From Asterias rubens (taxonomy: Eukaryota; Echinodermata; Asteroidea; Forcipulatida; Asteriidae), in the NCBI RefSeq assembly GCF_902459465.1, contig NC_047073.1:10975036-11039035 (forward strand): 64,000 bases of DNA, written 5' to 3'. This document shows, piece by piece, positions 1 through 11,172 of this stretch. Position numbers and translations under genes: made by a program. The notes beneath the pieces were generated by a model, which made no database searches, was not told the origin of the DNA, and was given only the letters and a program-made list of their open reading frames with translations. Each line of letters starts with the position of its first letter. Positions within the stretch are counted from its first letter, which is position 1.

Positions 1-967
1 GCTGAATATGTACAAACTTTAAGAAAGATAGATTATTGTAGTGATGATTTCTGAGACCCAATTATTAAGCACCTTATAAGGGTTCACATGGTGGGACCAC
101 TTAGCTTGCTAGTTCAGTAGTCCGCCAGTCTGAAAGCTTCAAATTCAGCTTTCATTACTAGTGTCTTTTTTTATTAATATAGTTCCCAGAAACAAAGCCT
201 CCTTCCAACTACAACCACATAAACCCAATTATCAAGGTTTCATCTCAAATCCTTCCCCGTATTCAAGCCCATAAATCACCCCTGTGGTAAGCAAACCCCC
301 ATACTCCCTTGCACTGACCGCCACCATTATCTGGTTAGTGACCAAGCTTTTCAATCCCCGATCGGATATAATGTCCTTAGTTTCTAAGTGTCTCATTCTC
401 TCAACTCTTTTGTTCTACGAGAAAACAAGCCCAGGATTTAAAATAAATGATCTCATAATTATACAACATTTTGTTATTCTTTGATTAATACAATGAAAGT
501 TTCACTGACCTTATACCGTTTTTCTTTATTTTCTTTGTTGGCATGAAGAGATAGATCTTCAATACTTTCTTCACCTAGTAAAATGAGAAATACTTAAAAA
601 TGGAAAACCAAGAATGAAAAATACAGCAAGGAAAGAGTTTAACAGGGCCAAATTTCATGGCTCTGATTACCGCCAAATTCTGCACTCCAAATACCATTTT
701 ACTGGGCAAGTGCTGAATTTCTGCGCACGCTGTGTAAAATAAAAAAATGCCTATTAACGCGGAATACGCATGAGCACAACAACAATTTTCCCTGCTAACC
801 CTGTGAAATTACGCTTGACGTAAGTGCCAAACTCCCTGCTTCTGTAAGCGCCGATTCTTTATACATGATGGTCAACTTCCAGATTTAAAAAAAAAATTGT
901 CTCTGATCTTGCTTGGCTGGAAAAAGTATTATCGCTACATTTGACCGTAGCTGAGTTAGTTACTTAC
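1..967. other. Presumed CENPC intron or downstream sequence, no exon recognised
   Basis: This AT-rich sequence lies downstream of the last recognised CENPC exon. I found no further exon with good splice signals and a recognisable peptide. It is most likely intron of the partial gene. Confidence 0.4.
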
Positions 968-2566
968 CAGAGTCAGACCAGTAGTCATCAAACACCTCAA
1001 AGCCCTCACTGTCTTTGCGTACCTCTTTGTTCAACACCCAACCAGTGCGTCTGAAACAGAACATGTCATTTTTATTAACAAATGTTTGCAAATTAAATTT
1101 AAAATGCAAAAATACAGATGAAACCATTAACAATAAAAAGTATTAAAGCTTTATAGACCATTTCAGTCGTAAATGCCTTGTACCAAAATGGCCGCAAGCT
1201 TTGACCTTCTTGCACTCAAACAAGAGGGTCAGAGAAAGACTATTTCAGACCACGCTGCCATTTACCAATGTTTACCACAGTAACACAGAGTGTATTATTT
1301 GAAACCAAAACTGAGTGTATTGCTGATTCTTTACAATTGTCCTGAATTTTTTCCTGAAAACTTAGTTGCGAAAATGTAACCCTCCTCCCGACGGCGATAA
1401 CAAAACCCTCTTCGCCATCAGGAGGAGGGTTAGTTATCGCAACTATAGAGCAAGTTAGCAAAGTCTGAGCTTATCTGGGAATATGGTGACTATACAGAAA
1501 TGAACGACCTCTAGAGGGGTCAAGAGTAATAATGTTAGTTCACAGTAAAAATAGTTGTACCTTATTCCAGGACTGGTACTTAAAGTTTGAAGTTGGGATA
1601 TACATTTTGGAAGATGAGTTTGAGCAAACACATTTGATTTTAAAAGGAAAAACTGTTGCTCTTACCTCCCCACGCCTTGGTCAATGGGATTCACAAAGCG
1701 GTTCTTGTAGAGTTCCTGGTACTGGATGGGGGTAATAAAAACAAAAATTACTTCTAATAAATTAAAGATGTTACGATAAACATATTTCTATTTTTAAATT
1801 ACAAAAGGCCCTTTTACTTGTTCATTAGGCCTACCAGCTCTTCTACAATTTGTACAGATAATTAAAGTGTATTCCAAAAGCTAAAGCCAAAAAGCCTTTG
1901 TGAAAGGTTCTAAAAAAGTTGAAACATCAGGTTGCAAACAAACAATTTTGCGCCGTCACATTGACTTTATGAAATGAATTTATCACTAAAACTTACAGAA
2001 CGACTTTGGCGGGGAGCAACTTTGTATTTAGCCCACCTTGTTGAGCTGTTAATGGCTCCGCTTTTAACATCGGTCTCATCACTGTAATGGTGACAGTGAT
2101 GAGACCGATGTTAAAAGCGGAGCCATTACAGCTCAACAAGGTGGGCTACTTTGTATTCAAATGGAAAAGTTTCTGTATGGCGCCACCACTTTTTCATTCG
2201 AAATAAAATAATATAGTATCTAATTTACCTGATTGATATATCCCTTTTTGAAAAAATGAGTGAAAAAGTGGTGGCGCCATGCGGAAAGTTATCCATTCAA
2301 ATTATGCATTGTTGCATTATTTGCATTTTATGTTTAACTTAAAAACAAAGTGTTGAATTTTATTTAAAAGTCAACTTGTTTATTGGCATTCTCCACACAG
2401 TGTGGAGCTAAAAAAAACATTCAGTGGTCAGGGAGCCAGACTTCCAGAACTTGCAGAAGGAGTGTATGTAATTTAGCGACGCACAGTTTTGGTCATAAAA
2501 CACTCTTTAAATATATCCAAGGTACTAGAATTGTATACATACTCGTCTTTCCTTCTCAGCAGACAT
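968..2566 (-). CDS. CENPC: CENP-C-like centromere protein, N-terminal exons (partial)
   Basis: Three minus-strand exons join in frame: 2543-2566 (ATG at 2564-2566, protein start MSAEKERR), 1666-1715 and 968-1050. Each has AG acceptor and GT donor signals. The product reads ELYKNRFVNPIDQGVGR, then RTGWVLNKEVRKDSEGFE, then a DDYW acidic stretch. The pattern of an aromatic/basic start, R-R-T-G, then V-x-K-D-x-x-G-F-E and an acidic D-D-aromatic stretch matches my memory of the CENP-C/Mif2 N-terminal region. CENP-C is the inner-kinetochore protein that links CENP-A chromatin to the outer kinetochore. The last exon ends in phase 1 and the gene continues left of the window, so the CENP-C motif and cupin domain cannot be seen. 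A short hairpin element (1363-1445) lies in the second intron and two others (2029-2148, 2162-2293) in the first. Assignment is by motif only; the exon chain itself is firmer than the name. Confidence 0.55.
1363..1445. mobile_element. 83-bp hairpin element, deletion derivative of the 824-bp foldback at 51686
   Basis: Both ends read TAGTTGCGA inward and continue into GTAACCCTCCTCCCGA-like sequence (right arm slightly diverged), separated by a very short loop. The same terminal sequence bounds the 824-bp palindrome at 51686-52509. TA at each outer edge would fit a TA target duplication. Confidence 0.7.
2029..2148. mobile_element. 120-bp palindromic MITE, copy 1
   Basis: An almost complete inverted repeat begins TAGCCCACCTTGTTGAGC and ends with its complement, GCTCAACAAGGTGGGCTA. 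The arms meet at a short spacer near 2095. A second copy lies at 52704-52825. TA at both edges suggests a TA target site, as for Tc1/mariner-type elements. It lies in the first intron of the CENPC-like gene. Confidence 0.8.
2162..2293. mobile_element. About 130-bp TIR element (GGCGCCACCACTTTTTCA family), copy 1
   Basis: Terminal inverted repeats of the form TATGGCGCCACCACTTTTTC face each other across about 70 bp of AT-rich sequence. Three further copies lie at 42412-42543, 44085-44217 and 51438-51590, all in introns of GAK or RCL1. Confidence 0.75.
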
Positions 2567-3687
2567 TGTGGCAATTTTTCTCAGGCACAATTAAAGAGAA
2601 CTCTACAAAATCACAGTGTATAAAAGCTTTCCGTAGGCATCATAACAACCGAATAGAACGCCGCCATTTTTAAGTTCAAATTGTTTAGGCAAGGTCAATA
2701 ATATGCTAACAACGTCATTTTAAAATTTATTACTGTTATAAAATAATAACCCAAAAAGTTAGTATTATTTTGTTAATTTTTATTCGTATTTTTATATTTT
2801 AAAAGTAAACAAAATATTTTTTTTATATATCAAATTAATAAGTGTTATATTTATACATGTTGACGCTGGGTTAGGCGCGAACCTCGAATCGCGAAAGTTG
2901 CTGAACTCCCGTCTCATGTGTCGTCAGAGAGCTACGTAACGTACTAGTAGTACATGTCTCTGCTCTGCGTCCGCCGATCGTGCACACCAATGTCCCAAAA
3001 CATGTAAACAAGACCTGCACAAGCTTTGACGTAAATACATTTTACCCCAGGAGTTTACCAATTTACTATAGATTTATAATTACAATTTTAAGTTTCAAGT
3101 TTCATAAAGTTGTTTATTTGTGGGGGTTGTAATTGTAATTTGTAAATGTTATTGTATTTTTTTTAATTTTTTTTTTAAATGTGTATTCTTTTATTTATTT
3201 TTTTACGGGGGGGGGGGGATAACATTAATAATTTAAGATGCCATATCAAACTGCCACTTTTTGTTTGTTTATTGTGACTAAAGTAACAAAATTAATCCAT
3301 CAATTTCAAAACATTTTTTTATTGTGTGTGGAGCCGCAAATATTACCCACCATATTCTGGTTCTGTACTGAAACGTGAAAGCAAAGTGTAAGTCCTGTTT
3401 TCTGTTTTTGGGGTGTTTTATTATGATTGATGATAGTTTTCAATAATTCCAATTAATTCTAATCAAAATTGGTTTAATTTATAAAAATACAACACCAAAG
3501 AGACTAAAGAGAATTTTGTCTATTCAATAAAATTACATTAAAAATAAATTTTGTGACTTCGTACAGGCTAATTATAGTTCTATTTTCGAGGAGTGTTTTT
3601 TTAAAACATGAAACAGTTTCTGTTTATTTTCATTGCAGGCAGACAAACACAGTGATTACTCAGTTATATTCTTCAATTCAAATCAAG
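2567..3687. promoter_or_regulatory. Divergent promoter region between CENPC-like gene and HAUS3
   Basis: The two start codons (2566 minus, 3688 plus) are 1.1 kb apart and point away from each other. The interval holds a CpG-richer block at about 2865-2990 inside AT-rich DNA. A GCCGCCATTTT motif at 2659-2670, YY1-like, lies just upstream of the CENPC start. The HAUS3 start exon has an acceptor at 3638, so HAUS3 has at least one upstream non-coding exon; a donor-like AAAGTGTAAGT near 3384-3392 is a candidate end for it. Transcription starts are inferred, not seen. Confidence 0.5.
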
Positions 3688-6600
3688 ATGAGTGGAGGCA
3701 GACGATTGGTCGATGCCTTACAAAGGATCGGCTTTGGCGAGGCACATGACCTTCAAGCAGAGGGATTTGATTGGATGTTTGACAACGAGCGAGTTACGCC
3801 CTTCTTGGATTGGTTCTGCGATAATGTTGGACCAGCTAATCTTCTCTCCCAGCAGGAAATTAAAGAGTAAGCTAGTTGTAGTAGTTGTGATCATCGTAAC
3901 TTCCTTGACTGTCCCCGAACGGCTACTTCCATGGTCACAGGAAGAAGGTTACGATCAACTCAACTAAAAATAGGCAAGCCCAATTAACAATGAAAAACGT
4001 AATAAGCATTGAACAAAATCTGTAAGTAAAGTAGGTCACGACACTAGTCTTCTTTACCAGGGTCAATTTTATAGAGCTGCACCATGCACAAAAAGTAGCT
4101 AAGCACAACAAAATTATGCTTACACATGTTACAAGAACAAGGTCACCAGCCAAACTATGATGTCAGTTTATGACTGGTATCCTGCTCATTTGTGTTTTTC
4201 TGCTTAAAGGCAGTGGACACTATTGGTAATTACTCAAAATAATTGTTAGCATAAAACCTTTTTTGGAGACGAGTAATGGGGAGAGGTTGATGGTATAAAA
4301 CATTGTGAGAAACAGCTCCCTCTGAAGTGCCATAGTTTTTGAGAAAGAAGTAATTTTCCATGAATGTGATTTCGAGACCTCACATTTAGAACTTGAGGTC
4401 TCGAAATCAACCATCTAAACGCACACAACTTCATGTGACAAGAGTGGGTTTTTTTTCTCATTATTATCTCGCAAGTTCGATGACCGATTGAGCTCAAATT
4501 TTCACAGGTTTGTTATTTTATGCATATGTTGAGATACACAAACTGTGAAGGCTAGTCTTTGACAATTACCAATAGTGTCCACTGCCTTTAAGCGGCTCTA
4601 TGAAATTGTACCTAGGTCAAAAGATGAAAGTGTAAACAGGGGTGGCAGGAAACTCAACATCAATGTACCTGTGATGGAGACAAAAGTACACTCTTTAAAA
4701 GGGTTGCGACTGTTCAAATTTGTTTTAAGAATTGACAGTTAAGACAAGATTTTGCAATTTTTTTCATTCTTATCTCCAAGGTTTAAGTTACTGGATTCCT
4801 CCGGTGAGGGGATCTTGGAAGGAGCCCAACTTGAAGATGCTCTCAAGAATTCATCATTAGCAGAAGATGATGAAATGTCTCCAGAGATGCTAAGGTAAAC
4901 TCATTCTTAGAACCCCACATTCATCTTGATCCACTTGCCGTCAAGTTTGTGTGTTTTTTGCCTTGCTTTAAATGATTAGTTGTGTTCACAGAAGTTCTGC
5001 TTATCGATCATGTGCATATGACATCACAAGCCCAAAACAGGGCCCTCACTGAGGTCATTGAAGATCTATCATTGGTTGAGGGTTGTGTGCGGCGTGTAAC
5101 CACTTGGACATTGCCATTGTTTGACCTCGGCGATGACTGCTAATGCAAGGGGTCTTTGGGCAGGTAGGTAAAGCAGAAATTATCTGCTTAAAGGCTTTCT
5201 GAAGATTGGCCCAGTACAGACATAGCTGGGCTACCTTCAAAGCCGCTCGTTCTCGACAGTAGCCTAAAGCCTGGGTGAGCAAGGGCCGATTTCACAAAGA
5301 GATAAGAATCAATCGTAGTTGCTAAGTATGATGTGTGATGTCACAATACAAATCACTATGGTGATACTGACAATTTTGTCTTACGATGGATTTTATTGCT
5401 TTGTGAAATCGAGCCCAAGAAGAAGAAATAAACCTTTCATGTTTCTGTTTTCAGAGAGAACATTCTTCAAATGGAAGAGGAGCTTGAGGTTGCTCGGATG
5501 AGGAAGGAACACTTATTGCAACAAAGAAATAAACTTAGGTCAGTAACTTTCAAACTTCATCTCTCGCTGAGATTCCCAGAACCTTGACTGTGAGGCACGA
5601 CCGAAAATCTGCCAAGGTATGCGGGAATACTCGGATTTAACCTCCTATTGAGCTGCATACAATGATAAACAATGATATACAAGCTTGTCCATTCTTGTAC
5701 CACATTTGTTCAATGACAGGAAAATGTTTTGAATTCTTTTCCAGGGCTTACACAATAACCCCTGGAAAAGGGATACTACAAAGCATGTTTTCCCTGGTGT
5801 GAATGCTCTTAGTTGTTATTTTTTGTTTCTACAGTGTCCATCACACAGGATTGACGCATCGGCTCACTAAGATTGGAATGGTGGAGTCGGCAACGAAGAA
5901 ACGCTACAAAAAGAGTCTGGAGAAGAATCAGACGGATAATGCTCAGGTAATTGCAATGAAAAGGGATTCACCATTTTCTCTTCTTTTTAGTTTATTGTTT
6001 ATTGCAGGGGGAGGAGGAGACTTCATTTTCAATAAATATGCAAGTTCGCCCCCAAACAAGGCTAAAATCTGCTCTTTATAATATAGGGGCTACAAGAAGA
6101 AAACATTTGAGATAAAAGTATCTCATACATACCTCATCAGTTGTGAAATTACTGTCCCCAAACTTTTCATCGAAAAGAAATAGTCATTTTTCTATATCTA
6201 ATTTTGTCTTGTGACCAACTACATGTAGATGAACACAGCACTGGAGAGACTAGGCAAGTCTACAAAGGACCTCGTCCAATTGTATCATCGCACAGCATCT
6301 TCCCCCATCTCCAGTAGATCGACGAACACATCCCATGATGCAACATTCCTATCCCAGCAGCCTTTGGGTCAGTACCACGTCACCGAGGAGCGTTTTACCC
6401 AGGAGTTGACCGGCTTTACCAAAAAGCAGTTCTTTGAGGTTTGATATTTTTGTCACGTTTTTGTTTTAAATCTCTGAAACTTTTCTACGGAACAATTATG
6501 GTTGAGTGCCTTTCTCAAGGGTACAAGTGTCATGACAGGGACTCGAACCCACACTGCTTCTGACAACACCAAAGCTTGGGCTCGGTGAACTAGACCCGCT

Positions 6601-9600
6601 AAGCCACAACACACGGCGATACTGACTTGTTTACATTTGATTGTGTTTGTTTCAGGGTATTGCTGACTTGGTCGGTCACGATGAAGGATCACGCTACCAG
6701 ATACTTGACATCAGTGACCCTAGCAGCTTGGTGATCAAAGGAGAGAAAAAACACGTCACTGATATCGATTGTAAAGAGCTCCTCAGACTGCAAACAATGT
6801 AGGTTGTTCAATTCAAACTCATATTTATTTCCATGCTTCATGAATACAGCACAAAGCCATAGCAATAGTTTATAAAGAAGTAACCAACAAACAAGGCTCT
6901 TTTACAAGGCAGAGAATATATTAATAGAGTATGGAGGCATCATCTAGAAGCTGAGGCTTGTGGTGAGATGCCCGAGTACAGACAAACATAAACAAGAACA
7001 AGAACGTAGGGACAGACAATTAGAACAAAGACAGAAAAGATGACGATAACATCTGTCTGATGGCCCCCTCTCACCAGAGAAGCTTGGCGGTGCAGCCTTT
7101 GAGATATCTACTCTAGAATGCAATGATCTTCTTTGGCTTTTACCTGACCACTCTACAGATATCACAGTCACTTATCTTTTCAAATTCAAAACAATTGTCC
7201 TTGCCCTTCAAGAAATGCTTCTTTGCTGCGGCAGAATAAATAGCAAGACAAAGTTCTCAAGAACTAATCCATACACAACAAAGTAGATACACTTAGAGCC
7301 ACCACTCCCTCAAAAGAGTTTTTTACCCATGGTTGTACCCGCAAGTTTACTAGTAATATTTATATTTATAGTTGCTTTAAAATACACTTAATAGTGTTAA
7401 CACAAACTGAATATACATTGGAATCATTGAAATTGGCTGTGATGTTTTCATTTTGCTCTTTCTCTAGTTATCCCGCCAGTCAGAGAAGACGCGTCAAATT
7501 TCAGGTGGAAGAAGCGCGCCTTATGGCTGCGTGTAACTTCGCTGGCGAAAAGCTCCAGTCGTTAACCCATGGTGGATATTCCAGCAATGTCAATGAGCTC
7601 AGGTGAGTTTATAAATGCTTAAACCAATTTCCAACTGATTTCCAATTTCCAACTACATGTGTGTGTTTGGTTCTGTTTGACTGATGACTGCACTAGTAAA
7701 CTGACGATGCTTTACCTGGGGGAACAGAAATGCTTCTTATCGAGCCATGTCACATTGTTTTGTATGCCGAGGTGGGATTCGAACCGGGGCCCACAGAGGT
7801 GAAAGGCAGGTAAAGAAACCAATGAGCCAAACTGAAATTGATGGACCGGCCAGAAGAGGCCTTGCAAACTTGTGTAAGGTCGCATCCGTATAGGCGGCTA
7901 CAGCAATGGCTACAACTAAATATCTATGTCAATTCGGATACGGCCTAAGGTATATACAAACTCATCGCTTCCTCACTTTGATTTCAGGGACCGGCTGAAA
8001 GAATCACAGATGAAACTCCAGACTCTACATAGGCTGGGGGCAAAGATCGCCGAATCGGACCTCAGCGAACTCATCCAAGAGAGTGCAGTGCTACAGGCAA
8101 CTAGAGTCTTGTATGGAGACTACAATCTCAAGATCATGAGACAAGACTACTTCACATCTAAACAAGATCAGGTAAGTGTACACAAGATCGGGTAAGAGTT
8201 CAAGCGACTAGAGTCTTGTATGGAGACTACAATCTGAAGATTAGTAGACAAGGCTACTTCAAATCTGGACAAGATCAGGCAAGTCGAAACAAAATCAACT
8301 TGGTCTGAACAAAATTAAGTTAAATTGCAAGCTACAAGAGTCTTAATGGAGGCTACCATCATAAGTTTGTAGAGACTGTTACACATTGAACAATATCAAT
8401 AAAAATAGAAGCAGTTAAAGTCTTGTACAGAGGCTAAGTTCACAAGATCTTTACACAATACTTGTTTTTACATCAAAAAGCCCCAGCACACCAAACTCAT
8501 TCTCTCTACGCTCTAAACAAAATGTAGCCAAACGGGCTCAAATTGTGCGCAAACAGAGCGGACGTAGTAGCAACTTTTACAGTCTGTTAAAGAACAACCA
8601 AAGAAATCATCATAACCAAACATTGTCTCAAAGAAGCAAATTCTGTAATTTGTCTATAGTTGATAGAGCAACTGACGGCACAGCAGTCCCGCCATAAATT
8701 CCTGTTGATGGCGTACGAGGTGGAAGCTCACAAACATCGAGAGACTCACCGTCTGCTGACAGCAGCTGAGCAGCTCCTCAAAAGAAACTATCAAGCCCAG
8801 CAAGCCAGAATGGTAGGTGCTACGGTTGGGATATTTAACTGGTTAACCGTTAATCGTTTTACTTGTTAACCAATTAACTTTTAACCCGTTTAACTTGTTA
8901 ACTGTTCAATTATGGTAAGTGTTTAACGTGTTTATATTTTAAACGAATAAAAAACATTTAATCACATTTCAGGAATGTTTAAATGAAGCAGAGAGTAAAA
9001 CCAACAAAAACAGGTAATTTTTTATATTCTTTAAAATATTAGCCAAGACACTATCCGGGGAGAATTATTGAAATTGTCAGTTTTTTTTTTCCTTTCATTT
9101 TTTTGAAATACATTACAGAACATGATGTCCGATCCGAGTTTATCCCCATCCTCTGGTGTGCGTAACACCATTGACAGCCGGGACAGTTTCATCAACAAAT
9201 TGCACAGCATCATTGGTAAGTTTGCTTGTTTCTCTTAATTCTTGTGCTGGAGAACTGTCGTGCGCCATAACCGTCATGGCCCAATTTAATAGACCTGCTT
9301 AAAGCATAAAAGTAGCTAAGCACAACAAAATTCCCCTTACCAGAATAAGGTTTCTAGCCAAACTACCATGTCACAAGTTCAATTTGTGACTGGTATCCTG
9401 CTCATTTCTGCTTAACAGGAAATTGTAAAGCAATATATAAATTTGGCCCGGGAGCCAGAAAGTCTGAAGCTAGAGACTCTAATTTGTTGATATGCTTTTA
9501 TTGATTTCTAACCATCAAGGGCGTTTCAGACTAAAGAATTTCTCTGGATGCTAAAATACTACCAATACCATCCTTATAACAAAAAGACTTACGGATGAGA

Positions 9601-11172
9601 AAACAAAATTAAATTCAAGCTCATTCCCAAAGTGTGGCCCTACCCTGAAAGATGGATGCCAAGAAAATGTGAAGGTTTCTCACTATCAACCACCAAAAAC
9701 TACCTTTCTGAATGAAATACAATTTCACAGTTTTGTCTAATGATTGTACTGACGTTTGATATGCTTTGGTTCTCAAGTTAACAACGCCGATACAAACGGT
9801 CACCAGCAGCTGTTCCTGACCTACAGTGGACTGAAAGAGGGCGCCAGACAGCTGGCTGAACGGCTCGCTACATTACAACAACTTCTCTCATCCACAAACA
9901 GTAGTCAAGACAGCAGATTAGCGGACTTGTAAGTATTGCAAAGATTCCGGAGAAGATTTATGCAAAGAAACATAATTTCCGTCTCACTGAGACAAAAATT
10001 GTTTCTGTGAAATTGGTTTACTCATTTCTCAAAAACAACAGCACTTGCGCAAGTAATACTTTAAGGGAAGCTTTCTACCATCATTATCTTTAAACGGGTA
10101 AGTTAAATGTAAATCTGTGGGCGCTTGGTGTTTTGGCAGAAAGAATGTGGAAGTTTTGTGCTGGACCTCGTTTTGTCTACTGGGCTCATTTTCCGACACA
10201 AAACATTGAGAGATTCATCTCAAGACAAGCTGTCAATGTCAATGGTTTTACTTGTACAGGGAATTGACTCTGAAACGATGTGAAGAAATGGTGTACGCTG
10301 GTTCAGCCACGATAGACGGCCAGCCCGTCTTGAGCCCCCCTCAGTTGATGAATGGAATCACCCGTTTAGACCAAACTCTGCAGAAACTGGAACATACCAT
10401 AAGGGACATTATAGGGGATTACAATGGCAAATTGAAGGTGAGTTGGTTTTTGATATTTAAAACGCGATTACTTTTTTATATTGGATTTGAGGCATTGCAT
10501 GTTGAGGAATCATTGTATAATATTTGGTTTATGGTAACGCAGTGTGTCTATCTTCTTGCCAGGTAGATTATGTTCTTTTCAGAACTTGTCTTGCTTTATA
10601 TATTCTACTACCATAGAGTTTTGATACTACCATAGAGTAATATAATTAGAGATTTATAAAGCGCACATATCTGCCTAAAATGGCACCCAAGGCACACAAG
10701 AAGAAAATAGAAACAGTAGAAGAAATAAAACAGTCGGGAAAAAAAACTCGAAAGAGTAGATTTTTGGAATTCGGGAAATTTCTCAGTTCTGAAAATAACT
10801 GTCCTGCTTTTTTAACTACTACCTGGGCGGAAGGTAGAAAATTGGCCGGGACTACTCCTTTAGCCTTAGTGGATCAATGGACTTCTCATTATAACTTCTC
10901 ATTATAACTTCAGTACCTCATACATATAAATGCCTTGAGTTTACCATCTGGAAATTGAAAGGAGCATTGTCAAAAAGACAGACGAGACCAAATATTTTTT
11001 GTGACCGTAATCACAAATCAAAATTGTTTTGATTTTCTTGTAGATGTTGAAGGGAGACCCTCTGCTGGCCAAAGAGAGGCACTTGTTTGTGTATCTCTTC
11101 ACTGACCCATCACGACTACGCCGAGCTGTGCGTGAACTAACACAGAGACTAGAAGCACAACTTGTACAGTGA
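3688..11172 (+). CDS. HAUS3: HAUS augmin-like complex subunit 3
   Basis: Thirteen coding exons splice in frame: 3688-3866, 4781-4894, 5455-5538, 5835-5946, 6229-6438, 6656-6798, 7468-7602, 7988-8171, 8660-8812, 9119-9215, 9778-9928, 10260-10437, 11044-11172. They total 1869 nt, giving 622 aa (human about 603). The start MSGGRRLVDALQRIGF is followed by the F-D-W-M-F and F-L-D-W-F-C motifs typical of the HAUS3 N-terminus. Long heptad-rich, E/K/Q/L-rich stretches follow, fitting the coiled coils of augmin. Augmin binds existing spindle microtubules and recruits gamma-tubulin ring complex to nucleate branches. The ATG was chosen because it begins the conserved domain; an acceptor at 3638 shows that the 5' UTR is spliced. 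The terminal exon is the source of the tandem array that follows it. The GAK gene lies tail-to-tail downstream. Confidence 0.9.
4204..4591. mobile_element. About 390-bp TTAA-ended foldback MITE (GGCAGTGGACACTATTGG family), copy A
   Basis: It begins TTAAAGGCAGTGGACACT and ends with AGTGTCCACTGCCTTTAA. Near the middle is an inner hairpin whose arms read TTTCGAGACCTCA / TGAGGTCTCGAAA. It lies in HAUS3 intron 1. Related copies: 14644-14979, 17566-17889, 41394-41784, 54560-54948 and a cut-off copy at 63978-64000. Confidence 0.85.
5280..5416. mobile_element. Short TIR element ending in GGGCCGATTTCACAAAG
   Basis: GGGCCGATTTCACAAAG near the left end and CTTTGTGAAATCGAGCCC at the right end form terminal inverted repeats about 130 bp apart, in HAUS3 intron 2. 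A partial relative with the same internal sequence is at 34188-34300, and related ends occur around 19040-19080. Confidence 0.6.
9283..9450. repeat. Dispersed repeat with AAGCATAAAAGTAGCTAAGC core (AGCTCTATGAAATTGGGCC-type family)
   Basis: This belongs to a large family whose members carry TAGCTAAGCACAACAAAATT and GACTGGTATCCTGCTCATTT cores and usually end near ATTTCATAGAGCTGCT. Other members lie near 4060-4200, 12868-13063, 25935-26085, 26745-26988, 26994-27183, 35547-35731, 50560-50733 and 58186-58368. It lies in HAUS3 intron 10. Confidence 0.55.
9962..10146. repeat. Remnant of the 340-bp TTAA-ended family seen at 38670
   Basis: The stretch keeps the core CTCATTTCTCAAAAACAACA, AGGGAAGCTTTCTACCATCA and the TAAATCTGTGG segment seen in copies at 38670-39012 and 50150-50389. 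It lies in HAUS3 intron 11. A weaker relative lies at 19310-19460. Confidence 0.5.

Noticed and set aside
2383..2673. Plus-strand ORF over the CENPC start region
   Set aside because: It is antisense to the CENPC first exon and has no recognisable motif.
8973..9013. A 41-nt exon-like segment in HAUS3 (TTTCAG before, GTAATT after)
   Set aside because: Including it shifts the frame and gives a stop at the start of the next exon; the direct join 8812 to 9119 keeps the frame.
10680..10907. Plus-strand ORF starting MAPKAHKKKIETVEE
   Set aside because: It lies within HAUS3 intron 12 in repeat-family sequence that recurs at 26305 and 29035; its Lys-rich look comes from A-rich DNA.
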